Assembly: GCA_012032575.1 (NCBI GenBank)
Contig: JAAUSP010000416.1
Span: 1-6,930 of the forward strand
Direction: 5' to 3'
Origin: Anaerolineales bacterium
Lineage (GTDB): Bacteria; Chloroflexota; Anaerolineae; 4572-78; J111
Length of the DNA: 6,930 nucleotides
Part shown: piece by piece, positions 1 to 6,813 of the stretch
Layout of the letters: each line of letters opens with the position of its first letter
How positions within the stretch are numbered: the first letter of the stretch is position 1
Translations under genes and position numbers: made by a program
Notes under the pieces: model-generated
The model's database searches: none
Seen by the model: the letters and a program-made list of their open reading frames with translations, nothing else
Told to the model about the DNA's origin: nothing

Positions 1-1225
1 ACCGAACAGGTGGCGCTATCCGAAATTTATTTCCGGCTTTATCCTAACATGCCGGGCTACGGGGCAAGATGACCGTAGAGCAGGTAGTTGTTGATAGTGA
101 ACCCATCGAGCCGGAGATGGCAGCCAACAACTCGGCGGTGCGAATTCCGCTGTTTCAGCCCCTGGCCCCCGGCGCAGCCGCCGACATCACCCTGATTTAT
201 CAGGCTGATATCCCCAGAGAAACTGAGCAGGGCTACAACATCTTTTCGGCCAGCGATGGCACTCTGGCCCTGGCCGGTTTTTATCCGGCCATTGCTGTTT
301 ACGACGAAACCGGCTGGAATATCGAAATTCCGCCGCCCTACGGCGATGCAACCTATCTGGATACGTCGCTCTATCAGGTGGAACTGACTGTGCCGGAAAA
401 TATGGTGGTGGTCGCATCGGGCAGTTTGCTGGAAAGTACGTCCAACGGTAACGGAAGCAAGACGCTGTCACTGGTTTCCGGGCCGATGCGTGATTTTTAT
501 CTGGCGGCGCGGGCCGATTTTGCAAGCGTCAGCGAGACGGTGGACGGCATCACGGTCAACAGCTACTACCCGCCTGATCTGGCCGACGGCGGCAAACTGG
601 CCCTGCGTTACGCCGCTGACTCGCTGCGGGTGTACAACCAGCGTTTTGGCCGCTACCCCTACGCCGAGTTTGATGTCGTCGCCACGCCGACCAGCGCCGG
701 CGGGGTAGAGTATCCGGGTGTAGTGGTGGTAGCTCAGTTTATCTACGACCAGCGGGGCGGCTTTTTCCAGCACGCCACCGCCCATGAGGTGGCTCACCAG
801 TGGTGGTACGGCATGGTTGGCAATGATCAGGTAGATCATCCCTGGCTGGATGAGTCGCTGACCAATTACAGCACGGTGGTTTATTGGGAAACCATTGAGG
901 GTGCTGATAATGCCCAGGGAATAATTGAAACCCTCTTTTTTGGTCCTTACGAACAGGCCAGAGACCAAGGCCAGGATCGTCCGGTTACGGGTCCGGTGGC
1001 CGACTTTTCTGAGGGCGAATACGGCACGTTTGTCTATGGCAAAGGGCCGCTCTTTTTCACGCCCTGCGGCAGGAAGTGGGTGATGAAACCTATTTCAAGA
1101 TTATGCAAACTTACTTTGCTGAGTACCGCTACAAAATCGCCCGGCCAGAAGATTTGTTTGCCGTTATTGAACAGGTTTCAGGCCGAAATGCTGAGCCGTT
1201 GATCGAGACGTGGCTGGAAAAGTGA
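1..1225 (+). CDS. M1-family zinc metallopeptidase (aminopeptidase N-like), 3' part, with two single-base frameshifts
   Basis: The gluzincin signature is clear: HEVAH at 783-797, with the third zinc ligand Glu (in WLDESLTNY) at 852-854, gives HEXXH-X18-E exactly. The segment GGVEYPG (about 699-719) stands where M1 enzymes carry GXMEN, and the YGKG Tyr at 1035-1037 fits the catalytic tyrosine. Family members cleave N-terminal residues from peptides; many are secreted, but the N-terminus and any signal peptide lie left of the window. The reading frame breaks twice. Frame 1 (ending LYPNMPGYG) must gain one base in the G run at 61-64 to continue as GKMTVEQ. Near 1053-1058 one base in a T5 run is missing; restoring it gives FFHALRQEVGDETYFK and a stop at 1223-1225 after IETWLEK. 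The restored fragment is about 408 residues. The ATG at 69 is therefore internal, not the start. Confident of family; substrate unknown. Confidence 0.88.
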
Positions 1226-1286
1226 CTTTGCCGCCACCTTGTTCCCCAACCTGAGAAGGAGATTCTCAAATAGATCTTCCGTTACC

Positions 1287-1323
1287 CATTAATAATTGAC
1301 AATTCATTATTCATAATTAATTA
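1287..1323. repeat. AT-rich, partly self-complementary short element
   Basis: The stretch is almost pure A/T and is built from variants of aattgacaatt, attcattatt and cataattaatt. It contains small inverted repeats such as aataat (1291-1296) with attatt (1306-1311). It resembles short dispersed spacer repeats of bacterial genomes, but only one copy is present here, so that status is inferred. A TTGACA at 1296-1301 has no matching -10 at a proper distance. Confidence 0.4.
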
Positions 1324-1357
1324 GTACCTTAAGCCACTGTTTCCGTTTGACGAGTTA

Positions 1358-1366
1358 TGATATAAT
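1358..1366 (+). promoter_or_regulatory. Extended -10 promoter for cpaF
   Basis: The nine bases TGATATAAT form a perfect extended -10 (TGn plus TATAAT at 1361-1366). There is no good -35 at 16-18 bp (TGTTTC at 1338-1343 is poor), as is usual for extended -10 promoters. Transcription would start near 1373, giving a leader of about 75 nt before the cpaF start. Confidence 0.5.
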
Positions 1367-1438
1367 TAACCCGTTCAAGTTTTGTCAAAATTGGCGGCAA
1401 CCGACCTCATCATCCAATTTCACCCTGCACCCTTCTGC

Positions 1439-1444
1439 AAGGAG
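1439..1444 (+). promoter_or_regulatory. Ribosome binding site of cpaF
   Basis: AAGGAG lies 5 nt before the ATG at 1450, a strong Shine-Dalgarno site that fixes the start. Confidence 0.75.
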
Positions 1445-1449
1445 CTACC

Positions 1450-2895
1450 ATGAGCAACGTAACCTCATTGTCCAGCCTGAAACGAGTCAAAGAAGTTCAA
1501 CCCAGAGATGAAGCAAAACCGGCCTCCCCTCCTGACAGTTTGATTATGCCTTTGGAACAGCCTATTCCACCCGGTACGCCGATGCAGCGTGGCTTTATCA
1601 GCGCCGGGCGGGCCGAACGGCTGCGCCTCCAACTGTGGCTGGCCGACAATTTACGCAAATCCATTGCGCCTGATGTACCGCTAGACATGCCGCTGCCCCG
1701 CACCCCTGAACGAGAGCAGAGTGTCCGCGAGCGCTACCAACAGGCGGTACAGCGAGCCAATATCAAAATTCCGGCTGAAGTAACCGAAGAGGAGTTTTAC
1801 AACAATGTTCTGGATGAAATCTTTGGTTTCGGGCCGCTGGAACCCTTTGTCAGGTCCGACAGCATCAGCGAAATTATGGTGAACGGGCCTTACATTGTAT
1901 TTATCGAATTGAAAGGCAAAGGGCTGGTTGAGTCAGGTCACAAGTTTTTGGATGACGATCATGTGGAACGGGTGATCAAGCGGATTGTCAAGCCCCTGGG
2001 CCGGATGGCCGATGCCGATCACCCCCTGGTTGACGCCCGCCTGCCCGATGGCTCGCGGGTCAACGCCGTTATGCGGCCCTGCGCCATTGATGGTCCCAAT
2101 ATCACGATCCGCAAATTCTCCCGTGATAAGCTGACCATGGATAACTTGATCGGTTTTGGCTCAATGTCGCCGCAAATGGCCGAATTTCTGCGGGCCTGCG
2201 TCATTTCCCGGCTCAACATCATCATCTCCGGCGGCACCGGCTCCGGTAAAACTACCCTCATCAACTGCCTGTCCGGTTTTATCCCCGAAGGGGAGCGCAC
2301 TGTCACCATCGAAGATGCCGCCGAACTGCAATTTAAACAGCGCAATGTGATTCGGCTGGAAACCAAAAAACCCACTCCCGACAGCCCTTCTGTTGTAACT
2401 ATTCGGGATTGTGTGGTCAATGCACTGCGGATGCGCCCGGAACGGATTGTAGTGGGCGAGTGCCGCAGCGGTGAAACGCTGGATATGCTGCAAGCGATGA
2501 ATACCGGCCACGACGGCAGTATGACAACCGTACACTCCAACAGCCCCCGCGATTGCATTTCTCGCCTGGAAACGCTGGTGTTGATGGCCGGGGTTGATCT
2601 GCCTATTCAGGTGGTCCGCACCCAGATTGCCAAAGCCATCAATCTGATTGTCCAGATCAGCCGGCTGCGCGATGGCTCGCGCAAAATCACCTACATCACC
2701 GAAGTACAGGGTATCGAAGGGGACACCCCGGTTTTGACGGATATATTCAGATTTATAGAAAAAGGCGAAGAAGAGGGGAAAGTGATGGGCCAACACGAGC
2801 CGGCTGGCTTACGACCCAAATGCGAACCCATCTTAAAAAATCATGGTTTTAATTTACCGCCGACCATGTTTATGAAATCCGACAGCTTTAAGTAA
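1450..2895 (+). CDS. cpaF: CpaF/TadA-type secretion ATPase (GspE/PulE superfamily)
   Basis: This 481-residue protein is a hexameric cytoplasmic ATPase type that powers assembly of Tad/Flp pili or related type II/IV secretion. After a Pro-rich variable N-terminus (about 1-95), the family's N-terminal domain shows FGFGPLEPF (about 125-133) and SEIMVNG. The motor domain has Walker A GGTGSGKTT (261-269, Lys267), an Asp-box TIEDAAEL (286-293), Walker B RIVVGE (332-337, Glu337) and a His-box GHDGSMTTVH (His354 and His362). The C-terminal tail (GLRPKCEPIL...NLPPTMF) also fits CpaF, so the gene is complete. Minor variation: GECRSGE follows Walker B where many CpaFs have GEVRGGE. No TadB, TadC, TadZ, prepilin or prepilin peptidase gene is nearby, so the ATPase is an orphan within this window. 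A kinase gene follows after 53 bp on the same strand. Confidence 0.95.
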   Translation: MSNVTSLSSLKRVKEVQPRDEAKPASPPDSLIMPLEQPIPPGTPMQRGFISAGRAERLRLQLWLADNLRKSIAPDVPLDMPLPRTPEREQSVRERYQQAVQRANIKIPAEVTEEEFYNNVLDEIFGFGPLEPFVRSDSISEIMVNGPYIVFIELKGKGLVESGHKFLDDDHVERVIKRIVKPLGRMADADHPLVDARLPDGSRVNAVMRPCAIDGPNITIRKFSRDKLTMDNLIGFGSMSPQMAEFLRACVISRLNIIISGGTGSGKTTLINCLSGFIPEGERTVTIEDAAELQFKQRNVIRLETKKPTPDSPSVVTIRDCVVNALRMRPERIVVGECRSGETLDMLQAMNTGHDGSMTTVHSNSPRDCISRLETLVLMAGVDLPIQVVRTQIAKAINLIVQISRLRDGSRKITYITEVQGIEGDTPVLTDIFRFIEKGEEEGKVMGQHEPAGLRPKCEPILKNHGFNLPPTMFMKSDSFK

Positions 2896-2937
2896 AACTG
2901 GTTTTTCTGGCTGTTGTTTGTTGACAAATTTTTGTTT

Positions 2938-2941
2938 GAGG
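2938..2941 (+). promoter_or_regulatory. Ribosome binding site of the histidine kinase gene
   Basis: GAGG sits 7 nt before the ATG at 2949 and supports this start. A TTGACA at 2921-2926 in the same 53-bp gap has no -10 at a usable distance, since 17 bp downstream already reaches the start codon. The kinase may therefore be co-transcribed with cpaF. Confidence 0.5.
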
Positions 2942-2948
2942 CACAACT

Positions 2949-5040
2949 ATGCAGTTTGATACGCCTCGAGTTCGGTCACGGCTCGATCTTTTATATTTAG
3001 TCACCCGCGAGTTTGGTTCTCGGCTGGAGATTGACCAGGTGTTGCAGCGGGTACTGTCGGCTACGGTCGCCTCTGTTTCGGCTTATAATGCCAGCCTCTT
3101 CCTGCTTGATCAGACCGGCAAAGTTGAAAACTTGTTTTTTATTCAGGATAACTTTGAAGTTCAACAGCGCAAACGGCCCCATTTGGAAGCTATCCTGGAT
3201 AAAGGTTTAGTAAGCTGGGTTATCAAGCAGCGCGAAGATGTACTGATTGGTGATACCTACACGGATAAACGCTGGTACAAGAGTGACGATCCTGATATTA
3301 TTCGCACCCGCAGCGTGATTGCTGTACCGATTCAACTGCCCGAACAATTTATCGGGGTGCTTATGGTGACGGCCACACAAATTGACTATTTTGACGAAAG
3401 CGATCTGGCTATGCTGCGCATCATTGCCGATCAGGCTGCTTTTGCCATTATCAATGCCCGCCTCTTTAAAGCCGAACAGCGCCGCCATCGCCTGGCCGAT
3501 ACGCTGGCCTCGGTGGCCCGAACCATCAACTCCACCCTCGATTTGAAAGAAGTGCTTTATCTGATTCTGGAGCAGTTGGCCCTGGTTATTGATTATAACA
3601 GCAGCGCCATCCTGCTGCTCGAAGATAATGTCCTGTCGGTGCGGGCGGCGCGCGGCTTTGAGGATATGAAAGACGCGCTCAAAGTGACCTTGCCGCTGGA
3701 GAAGGATCAACCAAATTACCAAGCGGTGATGCAAAAAAGACCTATCCTGGTCAATGATGTTGATCTGGAGCCGGGCTGGAAAAAACCGCGTCCTCCGAAA
3801 GAGTCCACAGTTGGATTGGCGCGCCCTTGATTGCCCAGGATGAAGTGATTGGCATGCTCACGGTTGACAGCTACGAAATCAATAAATATACCGAACAGAA
3901 TGTGTTGGAAGTCGCCGCTTTTGCCGATCAGGCGGCGACAGCCGTAGCCAATGCCCAGGCCGTCGCGCTTTTACGCAGTATGGAAGACAGCTATACCGAC
4001 TTGTTTGAAGACAGCGCCGATATGATTGTCATTACCAACTATCAGGGCCTGATCCTGGATGCCAACCGTAAAACCTCTGAAATGCTGCGCCGCACTAAAG
4101 AGGCTATTGTTGGCAGCGACATCTCCTTTATTGATCGCCATCTCAAGGAATCTTTGAACCAGAATACCAATCGGCTGCGCTCATGGCGCGAAGTATCGCT
4201 GGAACTGGATATTTTCGACGCCTACCGGGATAAAGTTTCGCTGGAAATAAACGCCCGCCAGGTGCGGTACGGCGGCAAAGGTTGTGTGCAGTGGGTGGGC
4301 CGCGATATTTCGGCCCGCAAAGAAGCCGAGCGAATGCGTCAGGATTTGATCAATATGCTGGTCCACGATTTGCGCGGGCCGGTGGGCAATCTGATCAATA
4401 TGATCGAACTGCTGCCCATGCTGATTACCTCTATTGAAGAAAACCCCCGCCTCAGTACATTTTAATCCTGGCCCGGCGAAGCGGCCAGGAAGTGCGGGAT
4501 TTGGTTGACTCCATGCTGGATGTGGGCCGACTGGAAACCGGCGAAATCCATTTACAGCGCAGTCTGACTGATTTAGAGGAAATCATCCAGGCCGTTAAAG
4601 ATCAGGTGACGCCGCGCGCCGAAACCAAAGGGATGGCACTCACCTTTGACCCCCTGCCTGAAGATATCCCCGAAGTATGGATTGACCGGGGCATGATCCG
4701 GCGGGTGCTGATTAACCTGGTTGATAATGCTATCAAATATACCCCCTACGAAGGCCAGGTTTCCCTGACCACAATGGTAACCGGAGAGACCCTTCGCTTT
4801 GCGGTCAAAGACAACGGCCCTGGTATCAGCAAAACTGACCAGGCCCGTATTTTTAACAAGTTTTCGCGGGTGGACCACTCAGCCAACGCTCCATCGGGGG
4901 TGGGGTTGGGCCTGGCCTTTTGCAAGCTCGCCGCCGAAGCCCACAGTGGCTCCATCTCAGTTGAGAGCGAGGGTATCGCCGGTCAGGGCAGTACCTTTTA
5001 TCTCACCCTGCCCCTGCTCTCTCCCCCTGAAGAAGAATGA
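2949..5040 (+). CDS. Multi-sensor histidine kinase GAF-GAF-PAS-HisKA-HATPase_c, with two single-base frameshifts
   Basis: Read as one gene this is about 697 residues. In order: GAF1 (about 28-174), a short helical linker, GAF2 (about 198-345), PAS (about 346-460, ending QWVGRDISARKEAE), HisKA with H-box LVHDLRGPV (phosphoacceptor His473, codon 4364-4366), and the ATPase with N-box LINLVDNAIKYTP (about 588-600), DNGPGI (622-627), F-box IFNKFS and G2 GVGLGL (651-656). No transmembrane segment or signal peptide is seen, so it should sense cytoplasmic cues; the ligands are unknown. Two one-base losses split it. One is in the A6 run at 3780-3785; adding an A turns the odd KPRPPKES into KKTASSERVHSWIGAPL, a normal GAF end. 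The other lies between 4440 and 4463, next to A4, C5 and T4 runs; one added base joins ENP to ILARRSGQEVRDLVDSML. No response regulator is adjacent. The gene overlaps the methyltransferase by ATGA. Confidence 0.9.
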
Positions 5041-5822
5041 GCCTGGATTTAATCGCTCAGTATTACGATTTGCTTTACGGCAGTCTGGATGAAGATTGGT
5101 CAATGTGGCAAACCTTGACCGAAGCGGCTGATGGCCCAATTTTAGAGGTCGGCTGCGGCACAGGCCGGCTGTTATTACCTCTGGCCCAAGCCGGGCACAA
5201 ACTGACCGGCCTCGATTTATCAGCGGTGGCGCTGGAAGCAGCCCGCGCCAAGCTCAAAGCCGCCGGCCTGACCCGCCGGGTCAGCCTTCACCAGGCCGAT
5301 ATGCGGGATTTTAATCTGCCCCGCCAAGATTTCGCCCTGGCCTTTATCCCGCTCAACACCTTCATGCACTGCCAGTCTACCGAGGATCAATTATCAACCC
5401 TGACCGCTATCCATCGCCACCTGCGGCCCGGTGGCCAGCTTATCATTGACGTTTTCCACCCCGATCCCACCCTGCTGGCCGAAGCCGATGGACGGCTCTA
5501 TTTTGAGGATGAGATGGTTGACGACCTGACCGGTCGCACGGTGCAGTGGTACTGGCGGCATCAGATTGATCTGGCCGGGCAAATGCGCCACTTGACTTAC
5601 GTTCTGGATGAAATTGACTCGGAGGGACTGGTGCGGCGGGCGCAGCTTGCGATTTCACTGCGCTTTGTATATCGCTATGAAATGGAATTACTGCTCCACG
5701 CCGCCGGTTTTACTGTCGAAACCATTTACGGCAGCTATGACCTCGAACCCTTTCACAGCCACAGCCAAAAGATGATATTTGTAGCAAGGAGAGAAGAAGT
5801 AATCAGTAGTCAGACTCACTGA
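5037..5822 (+). CDS. Class I SAM-dependent methyltransferase
   Basis: The gene is intact, 261 residues, and its ATG overlaps the kinase stop in ATGA, suggesting translational coupling. The Rossmann-type SAM fold is shown by motif I ILEVGCGTG (35-43), the acidic end of strand 2 GLDLS (Asp60), ADMRDF (87-92), the motif IV region FALAFIPLNTFMH (99-111) and LRPGGQLIIDVFHP (129-142). The N-terminal YYDLLYG is common in Methyltransf_25-type enzymes of about 250 residues. The substrate cannot be told from sequence; small-molecule methylation is the usual guess. The last nine residues (after IFVARR) are unusual: about eight are encoded by the hairpin repeat that starts at 5799, and the TGA stop lies in its right arm. 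The natural end may once have been just upstream. Confidence 0.9.
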   Translation: MSLDLIAQYYDLLYGSLDEDWSMWQTLTEAADGPILEVGCGTGRLLLPLAQAGHKLTGLDLSAVALEAARAKLKAAGLTRRVSLHQADMRDFNLPRQDFALAFIPLNTFMHCQSTEDQLSTLTAIHRHLRPGGQLIIDVFHPDPTLLAEADGRLYFEDEMVDDLTGRTVQWYWRHQIDLAGQMRHLTYVLDEIDSEGLVRRAQLAISLRFVYRYEMELLLHAAGFTVETIYGSYDLEPFHSHSQKMIFVARREEVISSQTH

Positions 5823-5833
5823 CTACTGATTAC
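5799..5833. repeat. Perfect 15-bp inverted repeat (hairpin) at the methyltransferase stop
   Basis: GTAATCAGTAGTCAG (5799-5813) is followed by a 5-nt loop (actca) and its exact reverse complement (5819-5833). The methyltransferase TGA (5820-5822) lies in the right arm. There is no T-run on the + side; on the - strand the hairpin is followed by TTCTTCTC. It could stop transcription from either side, but it is not a canonical terminator. The right arm shares CTGATTAC with the adjacent tandem repeat. Confidence 0.8.
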
Positions 5834-5877
5834 TGACATCTGATTACTGACATCTGATTACTGACATCTGATTACAT
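5826..5877. repeat. Tandem repeat, 14-bp unit, three full copies plus a partial
   Basis: The unit CTGATTACTGACAT occurs exactly at 5826-5839, 5840-5853 and 5854-5867, followed by a partial copy (CTGATTAC then AT) to 5877. The first copy overlaps the right arm of the hairpin. The last codon and TAA stop of the opposing PH-domain gene (5877-5872) fall inside the partial copy. There are no spacers between units, so it is not a CRISPR. Confidence 0.9.
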
Positions 5878-6419
5878 TTCTTCCCGGAAGGTCACATTAT
5901 GCTTCTTCCGGGCTTTCAATACCGCCCGGCGCAGAATCTCGTGGACTTCGCTGGGGCTGGAAACATTGTTCAGCACCACTTCAGGATTGCTGCGGTCGTG
6001 GCTGCGAATGTGGATATCGCCGATGTTCATCATCCGCTCGCTCATCCCCTGGGTCATATCAATATCCTGAATCCGCACCAACTCAATATCCTCGCGGTCT
6101 TTACCCACAATACCCTCGGTGATCCGCACCCGTTCATTGGTAATTTTGTAATGAACACTGAGCGACAGATAGGGCCGACCTTCCCACAGCACTTTTCAAC
6201 TTCATCATCGTCGTCGTCCACCGACGCCTTCGCTACAGCCGCCGGTTGGCCGCTGGTCTGGGTAAGCAAATCGTCCATCTCTTTCAACACCCCTTCGGTA
6301 ATAGCCCCAACCAGGCGATCCAGGTCGGCTTGGGGCAAACCGGCGGTGCTTACCCCACTCTGGGCAATGGCCTGCCAGATACTTGCTTTTACTTTGGCCT
6401 GCAATTCAGGTAAAGACAT
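5872..6419 (-). CDS. Bacterial PH-domain protein (bPH_2/DUF304-like) with Asp-rich linker, one frameshift
   Basis: Restored, this is about 182 residues. Residues 1-52 are a helical, non-membrane region (MSLPELQAKVKASIWQAIAQ...) that I do not recognise. A linker holding five consecutive Asp (about 68-72) follows. From about residue 78 a bacterial PH-type fold begins: SVHYKITNERVRITEGIVGK, then IELVRIQDIDMTQGMSERMM, NIGDIHIRSH and a final helix VHEILRRAVLKARKK. There are no transmembrane helices, unlike many DUF304 proteins. The frame is lost near 6192-6196, where one A or G in GAAAAGTG is missing; adding either gives VEKVLWEGRPY, so the N- and C-terminal pieces are one gene. The start is set by AAAGGAG 7 nt upstream. 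The gene faces the methyltransferase, with 49 bp between stops. PH domains of this type bind proteins or lipids; the function here is unknown. Confidence 0.82.
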
Positions 6420-6426
6420 GGTTAAT

Positions 6427-6433
6427 CTCCTTT
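6427..6433 (-). promoter_or_regulatory. Ribosome binding site of the PH-domain gene
   Basis: On the - strand AAAGGAG lies 7 nt before the ATG at 6419, a strong site that fixes the start. It is 10 nt downstream of the large hairpin at 6444-6504. Confidence 0.75.
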
Positions 6434-6443
6434 AGGTGACTTG

Positions 6444-6504
6444 TGAGGCGAGGAGGCGAGGACGCGAAGCGCTTCGCCTCACCTGTCCTCGCCTCCTCGC
6501 CTCA
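6444..6504. repeat. Perfect 20-bp inverted repeat with nested palindrome
   Basis: The left arm at 6444-6463 is exactly complementary to the right arm at 6485-6504. Each arm is itself built from a repeated GAGGCGAG word. The 21-nt loop contains a 14-bp palindrome, GCGAAGC/GCTTCGC (6464-6477). The stem is GC-rich. It lies between the PH gene's RBS and its predicted promoter, so it would be in that gene's mRNA leader. It could be a dispersed repeat or MITE-like unit; only one copy is in the window. Confidence 0.85.
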
Positions 6505-6527
6505 TTATAAACGGTCTGTATGTTCTG

Positions 6528-6556
6528 ACTCTATCCGAACACAGAAACCTTGTCAA
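6528..6556 (-). promoter_or_regulatory. Sigma70-type promoter for the PH-domain gene
   Basis: On the - strand TTGACA (6556-6551, perfect -35) is followed by 17 bp and TAGAGT (6533-6528, 4 of 6 to TATAAT). Transcription would start near 6521, giving a leader of about 100 nt that contains the 20-bp hairpin. A perfect TATAAT also occurs at 6509-6504 but lacks a -35. Confidence 0.55.
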
Positions 6557-6590
6557 GCCTGAAAGAACATCCTCAGCCTTAAATTTGTTA

Positions 6591-6619
6591 TTGACATTTC
6601 AGAATTGTTAACTGATAAT
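6591..6619 (+). promoter_or_regulatory. Near-consensus sigma70 promoter for the rightward gene
   Basis: TTGACA (6591-6596, perfect), a 17-bp spacer and GATAAT (6614-6619, 5 of 6) make this the best promoter in the window. The start would be near 6626, leaving a leader of about 190 nt before the ATG at 6814. Confidence 0.65.
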
Positions 6620-6629
6620 AGAATTCTGA
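6599..6629. promoter_or_regulatory. Operator-like inverted repeat around the -10
   Basis: TCAGAATT (6599-6606) and AATTCTGA (6622-6629) are exact 8-bp complements separated by 15 bp that include the GATAAT -10. The layout suits a dimeric repressor blocking the promoter. No regulator gene is visible nearby, so this is inferred from symmetry and position alone. Confidence 0.4.
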
Positions 6630-6672
6630 CCGCTTCGCATGTAGGTTATCGCAAGCCAACGCCAACAATGAA

Positions 6673-6712
6673 AAGGTAGCAGGGTAGCAAAGTCGCAGGG
6701 TCGCAGGGTTGC
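6673..6712. repeat. Tandem repeat, 8-bp unit, five degenerate copies
   Basis: The units read AAGGTAGC, AGGGTAGC, AAAGTCGC, AGGGTCGC and AGGGTTGC, contiguous and in phase. They differ mainly at positions 2, 3 and 6 and keep GT at 4-5 and GC at 7-8. It lies in the leader of the rightward transcript. No function is evident. Confidence 0.8.
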
Positions 6713-6742
6713 AGTGCCGAAGACTGCCTGCGGGTAAATGCT

Positions 6743-6790
6743 CCGTCTACCGTCTACGCCCTTCGGCGCACCCGAAGGGGTGCCGTCTAC
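6743..6790. repeat. CGTCTAC short repeats enclosing a small hairpin
   Basis: CGTCTAC occurs at 6744-6750 and 6751-6757 in tandem and again at 6784-6790. Between them CCCTTCGG (6759-6766) pairs with CCGAAGGG (6772-6779). An alternative stem, GCACCC (6768-6773) with GGGTGC (6778-6783), uses the same bases. Six T follow at 6791-6796, but not directly after either stem. Confidence 0.6.
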
Positions 6791-6813
6791 TTTTTTCAGG
6801 GAGTGAATTCACC

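Larger units (their letters stand above)
1226..1449. other. Intergenic spacer between the peptidase and cpaF
   Basis: No credible gene is visible in these 224 bp. The left part has only a weak 6-bp inverted repeat (1252-1257 with 1263-1268) and no T-run, so I do not call a terminator. The middle is an AT-rich repeat-like element, and the right part holds a promoter and the cpaF ribosome binding site, listed separately. Confidence 0.7.
6505..6813. other. Divergent intergenic region with promoters and short repeats, no gene
   Basis: These 309 bp between the PH gene's hairpin and the rightward start at 6814 hold two outward-facing promoters, an operator-like inverted repeat, an 8-bp tandem array, CGTCTAC repeats and a small hairpin, listed separately. 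An open frame from 6709 runs through the repeats and is not accepted as coding before 6814. Confidence 0.7.

Noticed and set aside
468..968. Long open frame on the - strand opposite the peptidase
   Set aside because: It is a shadow of the M1 gene, whose HEXXH-X18-E and flanking motifs clearly give the coding strand; the antisense product has no recognisable motif.
1252..1268. Terminator hairpin after the peptidase
   Set aside because: The stem is only 6 bp (tgagaa/ttctca) with low GC and no T-run follows.
2019..2796. Two long - strand open frames opposite cpaF
   Set aside because: They lie across the highly conserved Walker A, Walker B and His-box coding region and have no motif of their own.
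2921..2948. Promoter with TTGACA just before the kinase
   Set aside because: At 16-18 bp downstream there is no -10-like hexamer, and the start codon already lies there.
3780..3830. Programmed ribosomal frameshift in the kinase gene at the A6 run
   Set aside because: An A6 run can be slippery, but similar one-base losses occur in three other unrelated genes and again in this gene, so a common indel-error cause is simpler.
5826..5877. CRISPR-like array
   Set aside because: The 14-bp units are directly adjacent with no unique spacers, and no cas gene is present.
5899..6435. 178-codon + strand open frame over the PH-domain gene
   Set aside because: The - strand has a strong RBS and a recognisable PH domain once one base is restored; the + frame has no RBS or motif.
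6709..6813. Upstream extension of the last gene from an ATG at 6709
   Set aside because: This part translates tandem repeats and a hairpin, has no RBS, and the ATG at 6814 has a clear one.
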